14,489 nt of DNA from contig DATDGR010000093.1 of NCBI GenBank assembly GCA_036521995.1, positions 1 to 14,489 on the forward strand, given 5' to 3'. How positions within the stretch are numbered: the first letter of the stretch is position 1; each line of letters starts with the position of its first letter. A model generated the notes under the pieces. It did no database searches, had not been told where the DNA came from, and saw only the letters and a list, made by a program, of their open reading frames with translations. The position numbers and the translations under genes were made by a program. Source of the DNA: Gp13-AA77 sp036521995 (lineage in GTDB: Bacteria; Acidobacteriota; Terriglobia; UBA7540). This document shows positions 6,278 through 14,088 of the stretch, piece after piece.

Positions 6278-7177
6278 ATGACCCCGCTCGAGCAGTTCAC
6301 GCGAAGCGACGTTCTCCGCATCGTGGGCATCACTCCGAGGCAGCTCAGCCATTGGGAACGGCTCCGGTTGGTGGAACCGCAATCCGAAGCCGACCGGGCG
6401 GTGTACAATTTCCGCGACCTCATCCGGCTTCGCACCGTGAAGCAGCTCACCGGCCAGCGGGTCCCGGCCGGCCGTCTGCGCCTGGCTCTGGATGCCGTCC
6501 GGCGGCAATGGCCGGCCCATAGCGAGACCGATTTCAGCGAATTGCGCTTCGTGCCGGCGGCCGGCGGCCGGGTGGCGGTGCAATACCAGGGCACCTCCAT
6601 CGAACCGGTTTCCGGCCAGTTGCTGCTGGACTTCGGGGGCGAAGAGCGAACGTCTAAAGTTCGTCCGATGCCGGAGCGCAGTCTCGAGGACTGGCTTGTG
6701 CTGGCTCTGGACTGCGAGGGCGACTCGTCGTTGCGGCGGCAGGCGATCGACGCCTACCGCAACATCGTGGAGAGAGCGCCGGGGTGGCTCGAACCCAAAC
6801 TGAACCTTGGAACTCTTTACTACGAGGACGGCGACTGGCAGGGCGCGGCCGAGCAGTTTCAGTGCGCGGTGGAGATCGCGCCGGGCAACCCGCTGGCGCA
6901 TTTCAATCTGGGGAGCGTACTGGACGATCTTGGCCAGTCCGAGTCCGCAGCGCAGCACCTGGAAGAAGCGCTGAGGCTGGCCCCGGGATTCGCCGACGCG
7001 CACTACAACCTCGCTCGCATCTACGAAAAGCTGGGCGCTTCGGCGAACGCCCGCCGACACTGGAAGCGTTACCTGGAACTCGATCCTTCAAGCCAGTGGG
7101 CCGAGTACGCGCGCCAGCGCCTCGATGACCTGGACCGCAAGTCGGCCGTCCCGCCTTCCCTGCGGATTCCTTCGTAG
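6278..7177 (+). CDS. MerR-type HTH and TPR fusion protein (putative regulator)
   Basis: Encodes 299 residues. The N-terminus (RSDVLRIVGITPRQLSHWER, 9-28, then LVEP and YNFRDLIRLRTVKQL) is a MerR-like winged helix-turn-helix for DNA binding. A middle segment (85-135) links to about four tetratricopeptide repeats (138-271), such as LNLGTLYYEDGDWQGAAEQF and AHFNLGSVLDDLGQSESAAQ, for protein contacts. I recognise this fusion as a recurrent acidobacterial family; its regulon is not known. No metal-binding cysteines or other effector domain is seen. The frame is open to a GTG at 6236 that overlaps the ku stop, but those extra codons would run through the ku terminator hairpin, and the family begins just before the HTH, so ATG 6278 is chosen. 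No good ribosome site precedes it. The GAGAGG at 6257-6262 sits inside the hairpin. Confidence 0.88.
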   Translation: MTPLEQFTRSDVLRIVGITPRQLSHWERLRLVEPQSEADRAVYNFRDLIRLRTVKQLTGQRVPAGRLRLALDAVRRQWPAHSETDFSELRFVPAAGGRVAVQYQGTSIEPVSGQLLLDFGGEERTSKVRPMPERSLEDWLVLALDCEGDSSLRRQAIDAYRNIVERAPGWLEPKLNLGTLYYEDGDWQGAAEQFQCAVEIAPGNPLAHFNLGSVLDDLGQSESAAQHLEEALRLAPGFADAHYNLARIYEKLGASANARRHWKRYLELDPSSQWAEYARQRLDDLDRKSAVPPSLRIPS

Positions 7178-7197
7178 ACTATTTAACTAGGCTAACC

Positions 7198-9453
7198 ATG
7201 CTTCGCCATGAGCCACCGAGATCGACACTTCCTCGCGCCGCCGTCTCATACCGTGGAGCCGCGCTCGTGGCGTTGCTCGCCGGCGGCCTCGTCCTGAGCG
7301 CCCACGCCCGTGGTGTGGGCCAGAGCCACACCAGCTGGAGCGACTATGGTGGCGGAGCGGATTCCTCGCAATACTCCGCACTGCGCGAAATTGACCGGAC
7401 GAACGTCGGCCAGCTCAAAATCGCCTGGGTGTTTCCAACCGGTGATGACAACCGGTATTTCTTCAACCCGATCGAAGTGCACGGCCTTACCTACGTTCTG
7501 GCCAAGAACGACTCCATCGTTGCCCTGAACGCCGAGACCGGGAAAGAAGTCTGGGTGCACCCAGCCGATCCGCACACGGACATCATCACCGACCGCGGGA
7601 TCAACTATTGGGAGAGCGAAGACGGGCGCGACCGCCGGCTGCTTTTCGCCAGCAACCACTTCCTGCAAGCGATCGATGCCAGAACCGGAGAGCGGATTCC
7701 GTCCTTCGGGACTGACGGCCGTGTTGACCTGAAAGAGGGCCTCGGCCGCGATCCGCGAACCCTGTCCCTGGTGCAATCCACCACCCCGGGGAGAGTCTTC
7801 GAGAATCTGCTGATCCTGGGCTCGGCCACCAATCAAGGCTACGGCTCGGCTCCGGGAGATATCCGCGCTTTCGACGTGCGTACGGGCAAGGTGGCGTGGA
7901 CTTTTCACACCATTCCACATCCGGGCGAGTTCGGATACGACACCTGGCCGGCCGATGCCTGGAAGCGGGTGGGCGGCGCCAACTGCTGGGGCGAGATTTC
8001 GGTGGATGAACAGCGTGGGATTGTGTACGTGCCCACGGCCAGCCCCAAGTACAATTTCTACGGCGCTGACCGGCAAGGCGCCAACCTGTTCGGCGATTGC
8101 CTGCTCGCGCTCGATGCCCGCACGGGCAAGCTGCTTTGGTATTTCCAGATGGTCCATCACGACATCTGGGACTACGATAACGCCGCCGCTCCGAAGCTTC
8201 TCACCGTGTGGCACGACGGCCGAAAGGTGGATGCGGTTGCGCAGGTCGCCAAGACCGGTTTCGTCTGGGTCTTCGACCGGGTCACGGGCAAGCCCCTCTG
8301 GCCTGTGGAGGAACGGCCGGAACCGCGCTCCGACATGCCCGGCGAAACGACCTGGCCCACCCAGCCGTTCCCGCTGAAACCGCCGCCGTTCGCCCGGCAG
8401 ACGTTCACCGTGCGCGACCTGAGCCCCTACATCAGCAATCCGCAGGAATTGGCGCGATTCCGTCAACAGGTTGAGGCGGCCCGCAATCAGGGGCTCTTCA
8501 CGCCTCCCGGCGTCACCGACACGATGCAGATGCCCGGTAACAGTGGAGGCGCGAATTGGGGCTCAGCAGCAGTGGATCCGGCCCACGGCACGCTGTACGT
8601 GGCCTCGATGGACCTTCCCTGCCTGCTCAAATTGGAACGTGAGGAGATACGAAGGGCTGCTCCGGGCGAATCGATCGAACAGCAAGGTCACTTCATATTT
8701 GAGTCGAACTGCCGATCCTGCCACGGCGCTGACCTCAAGGGGCTACCTCCAGCCATCCCGTCGCTGGTTGATATCGGCGCGAGGCTCGATCGGGAGAAGA
8801 TCGAAAGCACTGTGAGGGAAGGGCGCGGCCCAATGCCAGGATTCCCGAGGCTCCCAAAGCCGGATGTGCAGTCGTTGATCGCCTTCCTTCTCGATCCCAC
8901 CCGCGCCTCAGCCACGCCGTCGAGCCTTTCCACACCTCCGGCCGCGGGCACAGAATCTCAAGACCTCACCGCTTCCGGAGCGGCCCGCTACCTCAGCGGG
9001 TTCGGCTTCATGATCACGAGCGCCGGGGTATCGCCCATCACTCCCCCCTGGTCATCCCTCACAGCCTACGACCTCAACCAGGCCACCATCAAATGGAAGA
9101 TCACGCTAGGTGAGGTCCCGGAGCTGGCGGCCAGGGGAATCCGAGACACCGGGTTTCCCTTTCCGAAAACCGGACCTGTGGTGACCGCTGGCGGACTGAT
9201 CTTCACCGCCACGCGGGACCACATGGTCCGTGCGTACGACGAGGAAACCGGAAAGGTGCTTTGGGAGAGGCGGCTCGACACACCGCTGCAGGGCATTCCG
9301 AGCGTCTACGAGGCGGGCGGGCATGAATACCTTGTGGTTTGCGCCGCGGCCCCGGAGGTGAGCGATACAGCTTCACAGAAACCGATTCAGGGCTCGTACG
9401 TGGCCTTCGCTTTACCCGGCACTTCGAGGCAAGCTGGAGCAGAACGCCCTTGA
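7198..9453 (+). CDS. PQQ-dependent dehydrogenase with inserted cytochrome c domain
   Basis: A 751-residue exported quinoprotein dehydrogenase that would oxidise an alcohol or sugar in the periplasm and pass electrons via its own haem c. The hydrophobic segment AALVALLAGGLVLSA (21-35) is the signal peptide. The eight-bladed propeller shows repeated blade ends such as ALNAETGKEVWVH and ALDARTGKLLWYF. HHDIWDYD (320-327) holds the Asp-Trp pair typical of glucose/alcohol quinoproteins, and Lys352 in AKTGFVW matches the PQQ-contacting lysine. Between late blades lies a cytochrome c domain: CRSCH (505-509) with probable axial Met546 in GPMPGF. The last propeller strands resume at about 600 (SLTAYDLNQATIKWK). 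The substrate cannot be told from sequence. No pqq biosynthesis genes are in the window. The ribosome site is weak; the gene starts 20 bases after the HTH-TPR gene. Confidence 0.95.
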   Translation: MLRHEPPRSTLPRAAVSYRGAALVALLAGGLVLSAHARGVGQSHTSWSDYGGGADSSQYSALREIDRTNVGQLKIAWVFPTGDDNRYFFNPIEVHGLTYVLAKNDSIVALNAETGKEVWVHPADPHTDIITDRGINYWESEDGRDRRLLFASNHFLQAIDARTGERIPSFGTDGRVDLKEGLGRDPRTLSLVQSTTPGRVFENLLILGSATNQGYGSAPGDIRAFDVRTGKVAWTFHTIPHPGEFGYDTWPADAWKRVGGANCWGEISVDEQRGIVYVPTASPKYNFYGADRQGANLFGDCLLALDARTGKLLWYFQMVHHDIWDYDNAAAPKLLTVWHDGRKVDAVAQVAKTGFVWVFDRVTGKPLWPVEERPEPRSDMPGETTWPTQPFPLKPPPFARQTFTVRDLSPYISNPQELARFRQQVEAARNQGLFTPPGVTDTMQMPGNSGGANWGSAAVDPAHGTLYVASMDLPCLLKLEREEIRRAAPGESIEQQGHFIFESNCRSCHGADLKGLPPAIPSLVDIGARLDREKIESTVREGRGPMPGFPRLPKPDVQSLIAFLLDPTRASATPSSLSTPPAAGTESQDLTASGAARYLSGFGFMITSAGVSPITPPWSSLTAYDLNQATIKWKITLGEVPELAARGIRDTGFPFPKTGPVVTAGGLIFTATRDHMVRAYDEETGKVLWERRLDTPLQGIPSVYEAGGHEYLVVCAAAPEVSDTASQKPIQGSYVAFALPGTSRQAGAERP

Positions 9454-9479
9454 CGATGCGAGCCCGGGCCGGGGTGCAG

Positions 9480-10454
9480 TCAGGATCCCTCGATCAGTTT
9501 CTGCAGATAATCGCGTTCGCTCTTGACCTCTTCAAGCTGCCGCGGCCCGGAGATCTCCCGTTCGATCGTTACCGGGCCCTGATAGTTCAATTGCTTGAGC
9601 CGCGCGATGATCTTGGGAAAATCCACCTTCCCGTGCGGGATGGCAACCTCCTCGCCGAGATCGCGAGGGTTCGTTGGATAAAGACCATCCTTGGCATGCA
9701 TATTCTTAACGTGTTTTCCGATCACGTCCAGCGCGTCCAGAGGGTTGGCTTTCCCGTAGAGAATCAGATTGGCGGTGTCGAGGTTCGCACCCTGGTTCTC
9801 AAACCCTACATCTTCAAACGTTCTCAGCAGCGTGATGGGCGTTTCCGTTCCCGTCTCGTAGAGAAAATCCTGGCCATTCTGCTGGCAATGGCCAACGACT
9901 TCCTTCAGCGCTTCAACCGTTTCGCGGTAGAGGGTTTCGTTGGGATCCTCAGGAATGAATCCCACGTGGATGCGCATGGCTTCAATGTTGAGCTGCTTGG
10001 CATGGTCGGAAAACTTCATGATCTTTTCGATCCGCTGGGCACGATAGGTGCGGGGAACAATTCCGAGCGTGAGGGGCCCCTCGTAAAAGTTGTAGACGTC
10101 CGGGCCGGGGCCGGAGGTTCCAAGAGCGGTGGCCACGATGCCGTACTTCGTGAGCGCTTCACCCAGGCGGCGCGCGAGCTCGTCATCCAGGTAATCGACC
10201 TCGAGCTGGCAGGTCGGCACTCCCAGCTCTTTGACTTTGGCGATGGCGGCGTCGGGATCGTTTCCGACGCCCACGATCCAGCCCAGTGCAAACGGCGGGT
10301 AGCGCCGCCCGGGAGCCGCAGACCGGGCCGCCGGGCGTCCAGCAGGCTCTGCAGAGAGGGCCGAGACCAAATGGGTTCCTTCACCGCTCAGAGTCGCCGC
10401 AAGCGCGCCGGCGGCAGAGGTTTTCAAGAACTCACGCCGGTAATTTCTACCCAT
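9480..10454 (-). CDS. Tat-exported sugar phosphate isomerase/epimerase-like protein
   Basis: Encodes 324 residues from ATG at 10454. The frame is open further, but the twin-arginine motif RREFLK (6-11) followed by a hydrophobic stretch (TSAAGALAATLSG) marks the true N-terminus, with GGAAGG upstream. The body is a xylose-isomerase-like TIM barrel. Expected divalent-metal ligands are Glu200 (LYETGTE), Asp226 (ANLDTAN), His253 (NMHAKDG) and Glu298 (VTIERE). Family members act on sugars, inosose-type cyclitols or hydroxypyruvate; a Tat signal suggests folding with metal before export and a periplasmic sugar-related role. It converges on the PQQ dehydrogenase with only 26 bases between stops and diverges from the CRTAC1 gene. 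The exact substrate is unknown. Confidence 0.92.
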   Translation of the reverse strand: MGRNYRREFLKTSAAGALAATLSGEGTHLVSALSAEPAGRPAARSAAPGRRYPPFALGWIVGVGNDPDAAIAKVKELGVPTCQLEVDYLDDELARRLGEALTKYGIVATALGTSGPGPDVYNFYEGPLTLGIVPRTYRAQRIEKIMKFSDHAKQLNIEAMRIHVGFIPEDPNETLYRETVEALKEVVGHCQQNGQDFLYETGTETPITLLRTFEDVGFENQGANLDTANLILYGKANPLDALDVIGKHVKNMHAKDGLYPTNPRDLGEEVAIPHGKVDFPKIIARLKQLNYQGPVTIEREISGPRQLEEVKSERDYLQKLIEGS

Positions 10455-10638
10455 CTTATCGTCATCCTTCCGTCGAAAAGTCTTGATCGATCCCATTTGA
10501 ACTTCAAGATAGGCTCGCCAGCTCCGGCGCACCGACCCCGGCCAGCACAATCCGGCTGCGGACGGCCGCTCTCCAGCATAATCGGAAGGTCGATGCCAAA
10601 AGCAAGGTCATTTTTCGTCGGCAGTAAGCTTGGGGAAG

Positions 10639-10655
10639 CGCCCTGTTCCAGGGCG
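10639..10655. promoter_or_regulatory. Perfect 7-bp dyad, candidate operator
   Basis: CGCCCTG at 10639-10645 and CAGGGCG at 10649-10655 are exact reverse complements around TTC. The dyad lies 32 bases upstream of the -35 box of the CRTAC1 promoter and about 185 bases before the isomerase-like ATG. No T-run follows, so a regulator site is more likely than a terminator. Confidence 0.4.
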
Positions 10656-10686
10656 GCTACCACTCGATCAACTTCGAGCTGGCTTT

Positions 10687-10715
10687 TTGTCAAAGCGGGG
10701 TGCAAAGGTTATATT
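10687..10715 (+). promoter_or_regulatory. Sigma70-type promoter for the CRTAC1 gene
   Basis: TTGTCA at 10687-10692 and TATATT at 10710-10715 are separated by exactly 17 bases, each one base from consensus. Transcription would start near 10722 and leave a leader of about 135 bases before the GTG at 10857. It is the best promoter match seen in the window. Confidence 0.6.
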
Positions 10716-10856
10716 CGGCGAAGTGCGAGGGCGGAGAAGACGGCATGACGGATGTGCCCGGATTGATTGATCGTGTTCGAGCGCTGTACAAGCGCCATTC
10801 CACCGTTCGGCCGCTCGCTGAAAGGCTCGGCGCCGGACATCGCATGGACGGTTGCG

Positions 10857-12587
10857 GTGCACACACGACGTGAGGCCCTCCTTCAACTGCTCCTGGGCGT
10901 CCCTTTTGTGCGCCCGGCAGCAAATCTCCTCGCCCAGAAGCGGAGCTCGGTACCGGGATCCGCGAAGGCCGCAGCTCTTGATCCCATTCGCTTCCGGAAC
11001 GTGGCCGCGGGGGCCGGGCTGAACTTTACGGTCGAAAACAGCCCCACTTCTGAGAAGCACTTGATCGAAACCATGACCGGAGGCGTGGCCGCCTTCGACT
11101 ACAACGGCGACGGGCGGACCGACATCTTCTTCGCCAACGGCGCTTCCCTTCCCTCGCTCGAAAAGAACTCCCCGGCGTATTGGAACCGCCTCTTCCGAAA
11201 CGAAGGTGGAATGCGCTTCACCGACGTGACTGCTGAGGCCGGCGTGGCCGGCGAAGGTTACTCCATGGGCGCGGCCGCCGGCGACTATGATAACGACGGG
11301 CACGTGGACCTCTTCGTGGCCGGTGTTAATCGCAACATCCTCTATCACAATCTCGGAAATGGGCGCTTTGAAGACGTCACTGCCAAAGCGGGGATCAACG
11401 GCGGCAAGTGGGCGGTCGCCGCCGGTTGGTTCGATTACAACAATGATGGCTTGCTCGATCTCTTGGTGGTGAACTACGCGAAATGGTCGATTGAGAACGA
11501 CCGCTTCTGTGGTGATGCCACGCGGCACCTGCGAGTCTACTGCCACCCCATGTACTACGAGGGGCTCACCAACACGCTGTACCGTAATCGAGGGGACGGA
11601 ACCTTTGAAGACGTTTCGGAAAAATCGGGATTTGCCAGGTACCAGGGCCGCGGCATGAGCCTCGGCATCGCGGACTACGACGGCGACGGCTTCCAAGACG
11701 TCTTCGTCACCAATGACAACCAGCCGAATTTCCTCTTTCACAACCGCCAAGACGGCAGCTTCGAGGAGGTGGGCGTCACCTCAGGCGTGGCGCTGCTGAA
11801 CTCGGGCCAGGCGGTGTCGAGCATGGGAGTGGACTTTCGCGACTATGACAATGACGGCCGGCCGGATATTTTTATCACCGACCTGAATAACGAGACCTTT
11901 CCCCTTTTTCGGAATCTCGGCGGCGGCATGTTTGACGACGCCACGTTCACCAGCCGGCTCGCTCTGCTGTCGGCGCAACGCGGAGGCTGGGGCAACGGCA
12001 TCTTCGATTTCAATAACGACGGCTGGAAGGACTTGTTCAGCGCCAACGCGCACGCCGATGACAACGTGGAGCAGTTTTCCGCCGCGCACTACCGCCAGCC
12101 CAACAGCGTCTTTGCCAACCTGGGCGATGGCACGTTCTGGGACGTCTCGAAGGAGGCGGGCCCGGACTTCCAAATTCCGCGCGCCCATCGCGGGTGCGCC
12201 TTTGCGGACTTCGACGACGACGGAAAGATCGACGTGGTTGTGGTCTCGCTCGGCGAACCGGCGGAGCTGTGGCAAAACGTCAGTCCTGAGCCGAACAACT
12301 GGATCATCCTCAAGCTCGTAGGGGCGAAGAGCAACCGCGACGGCATAGGCGCCCGTGTCCGCATCGGCAAGCAGTGGAACCATATGAGCAGCTCCGTCGG
12401 CTATGCCTCCTCCAGCCACTTTGGCGTCCACTTCGGCCTGGGCAAACTATCAAAGATCGACGAGATCGAAATCCGCTGGCCGAGCGGCATCGTGCAGGCC
12501 CTCCACAACGTCCCGGCCAATCAGCGGCTCGAAATTCGCGAGCCGGAGAAGCAGGCAAGAAGCGGTAACCCTACTCCGGGGGCGTGA
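10857..12587 (+). CDS. CRTAC1 family exported protein (FG-GAP/VCBS propeller with ASPIC/UnbV domain)
   Basis: Encodes 576 residues from GTG at 10857. Upstream codons to the TTG at 10767 look non-native, while HTRREALLQLLLGVPFV (2-18) gives a twin-arginine-like signal. Seven calcium-loop repeats of the DxDxDGxxD type begin at residues 81, 143, 193, 273, 329, 384 and 451 (for example DYNGDGRTD, DYDNDGHVD, DFDDDGKID), matching a seven-bladed integrin-like propeller. The C-terminus from about 480 (NNWIILKLVGAKSNRDGIGA, later HFGLG and IRWPSG) is the ASPIC/UnbV domain. Such proteins are exported and thought to act in cell-surface or matrix binding; the molecular role is not established. The stop overlaps the convergent TPR gene by 17 bases. 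The start choice is less certain than the family because the ribosome site (GGACGG) is weak. Confidence 0.94.
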   Translation: MHTRREALLQLLLGVPFVRPAANLLAQKRSSVPGSAKAAALDPIRFRNVAAGAGLNFTVENSPTSEKHLIETMTGGVAAFDYNGDGRTDIFFANGASLPSLEKNSPAYWNRLFRNEGGMRFTDVTAEAGVAGEGYSMGAAAGDYDNDGHVDLFVAGVNRNILYHNLGNGRFEDVTAKAGINGGKWAVAAGWFDYNNDGLLDLLVVNYAKWSIENDRFCGDATRHLRVYCHPMYYEGLTNTLYRNRGDGTFEDVSEKSGFARYQGRGMSLGIADYDGDGFQDVFVTNDNQPNFLFHNRQDGSFEEVGVTSGVALLNSGQAVSSMGVDFRDYDNDGRPDIFITDLNNETFPLFRNLGGGMFDDATFTSRLALLSAQRGGWGNGIFDFNNDGWKDLFSANAHADDNVEQFSAAHYRQPNSVFANLGDGTFWDVSKEAGPDFQIPRAHRGCAFADFDDDGKIDVVVVSLGEPAELWQNVSPEPNNWIILKLVGAKSNRDGIGARVRIGKQWNHMSSSVGYASSSHFGVHFGLGKLSKIDEIEIRWPSGIVQALHNVPANQRLEIREPEKQARSGNPTPGA

Positions 12588-14088
12588 TGGCCACATCCTT
12601 TTCAACCGCCGCATTCTCGGATTGTTGCGCTCCATGCAGTTCCTGATACTGCTTGAGCATCGCGCTCGCAAGCTCCCTTTGTCCGCTCGCCTGATAGGCG
12701 CGGCCCAACTGGTAGTGCAAGCTGCCGTCCTCGTCGACCGGCAACGCCGCTTTCAAGTGCGGGATGGCCTTGTCCGCCTGGCCCGCCTGCAAGTAGGCCA
12801 GGCCCAGCGAGCGCTGGGCAGGCAACAGGTGGGGGTCGCCCTGGAGAGCTTTCTCCAAGTAAGGGATGGCGGCGCGCGCGTTTTGGGAGTTCAGAATCGT
12901 GTCGCCCAAATAGAAGTTCAGGTCAGGCTCCTCAGGCTGCCGCTTGAGGAGCTCCTCAAAAAGGGTCTGAGCGCCGGCGAGGTCCCCCGACTTATACCGA
13001 GCGATGGCCAGTTCTTTCTCAACATAGGAATTGCCGGGTGAAAGCTGCAGCGCCTGACGCCACTCTTTGGCCGCTTCGGCATACTGCCGCCTATCGGAGG
13101 CGATCTTCGCCTTCAACTCGTGCGTTTCCTCGGAGGGCGGCAACTCTCCCAGCCGAAGGTAGGCGTCGAGCGCCAGCTTGTTGCAGGCGCGGGTCCTCCA
13201 GTAATACGCTTCAGGGTCTCGGGCCTGGTCCGTCGCCGCGACGATCTCGAGAAATCGGCCCGCCTGAAAATCGCATTCGAGCTTTTGGGTGTTGCAATCA
13301 GGCGGCGGCAACTGGCGCTCCTTCTGTTCTTCCACGTCCGCCCAATCAGGGTGCCCGCTGTCTTTATAGACCTCGGCAATCGCGGCATGAACGCCACGCA
13401 TCGAAGGCATTTTGGCCAGCGCCTGGTGGTAGAAGTAGAAGGCGCTGTAATCCTGCTTGGTCTCCAAGCGGGACTCGGCAACAAGGTCAAGCCAGTAACC
13501 CGATCCGGGCGCAGCTTTCGCCAGCGCGTCGAAGCTCTGCTGGGCCAGGCGTTCGTAGCAGACACCCAGGCCATACCAGACCTTCGAGTTCTTGGGATCG
13601 GCGTCGGAGAGCGCCTGGAAGCGCCGTACGGCTTCCCCGGGCCGCCCCGAGGCCAGGAGCGCCTCGGCCAGGATCTCCTGCGCGTCAAGGCTGCCGGGCT
13701 GGATCTTGAGGGCTCGCCCGAGCGCGTCCACGGCGCGTGAAGGCTGGCCCAGATCGAGGTAAGCGCTTCCGAGCAAGAGCAGCGCCGGAAACTGATCGGG
13801 GTCGAGCCGGAGCGCCGCCTGGTACTCCCGCACCGCCCCCGTCTTGTCGCCCGACATGTCCAGGGCCATGCCCAGATTCGTTATCAGGCCCGGGTTGTTC
13901 GGAACGGCGCGAACCAGCTCACGGTAAAGGGTGGCAGCCTCGACGAACTTCCCCGACGCCATCAATTCCTTGGCTTGATGGGACTTCTCGGCCAGATCCT
14001 GCGCGCGGGCTGCAGCGGGCGCGATGGCGAGGACAAGAAGGAGGCGGGCTCGCATGGGTGGACGGGTGAACGTCATCCTGATGGTCAT
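12571..14088 (-). CDS. Exported tetratricopeptide repeat protein
   Basis: Encodes 505 residues from ATG at 14088; ATGs at codons 5 and 12 are alternatives, and the signal peptide (MRARLLLVLAIAPAAARA|Q, 12-29) needs only the last. Two TPR arrays are visible: residues about 33-175 (for example AATLYRELVRAVPNNPGLIT, then AVREYQAALRLDPDQFPALL) and about 310-485 (for example AIPYLEKALQGDPHLLPAQR). The middle part (180-305) is less regular and contains a pair of cysteines in PDCNTQKLECDF plus another in RACNKLA. TPR arrays bind partner proteins; here the place is the periplasm or outer surface. It faces the CRTAC1 gene tail to tail with overlapping ends. CRTAC1 and TPR genes are often neighbours in Acidobacteria, so a functional link is possible but not shown. 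Confidence 0.9.
   Translation of the reverse strand: MTIRMTFTRPPMRARLLLVLAIAPAAARAQDLAEKSHQAKELMASGKFVEAATLYRELVRAVPNNPGLITNLGMALDMSGDKTGAVREYQAALRLDPDQFPALLLLGSAYLDLGQPSRAVDALGRALKIQPGSLDAQEILAEALLASGRPGEAVRRFQALSDADPKNSKVWYGLGVCYERLAQQSFDALAKAAPGSGYWLDLVAESRLETKQDYSAFYFYHQALAKMPSMRGVHAAIAEVYKDSGHPDWADVEEQKERQLPPPDCNTQKLECDFQAGRFLEIVAATDQARDPEAYYWRTRACNKLALDAYLRLGELPPSEETHELKAKIASDRRQYAEAAKEWRQALQLSPGNSYVEKELAIARYKSGDLAGAQTLFEELLKRQPEEPDLNFYLGDTILNSQNARAAIPYLEKALQGDPHLLPAQRSLGLAYLQAGQADKAIPHLKAALPVDEDGSLHYQLGRAYQASGQRELASAMLKQYQELHGAQQSENAAVEKDVAITPPE

Larger units (their letters stand above)
10455..10856. other. Divergent intergenic region between isomerase-like and CRTAC1 genes
   Basis: About 400 bases lie between the two chosen start codons. 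The region holds a plus-strand promoter and a perfect dyad, listed separately. Frames on both strands are open through parts of it (a minus-strand frame of 93 residues begins at a TTG at 10705 with no ribosome site), but they show no recognisable domain. No clear minus-strand promoter for the isomerase-like gene was found. Confidence 0.5.

Noticed and set aside
7246..8466. Minus-strand open frame of 406 codons inside the PQQ dehydrogenase
   Set aside because: Antisense shadow; the plus strand carries unmistakable quinoprotein motifs over the whole stretch.
9339..10748. Plus-strand open frame of 469 codons across the isomerase-like gene
   Set aside because: Antisense shadow of a Tat-exported TIM-barrel gene with its metal ligands in place.
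10668..11750. Minus-strand open frame of 360 codons over the start of the CRTAC1 gene
   Set aside because: Antisense to the calcium-loop repeats, which themselves create open antisense frames.
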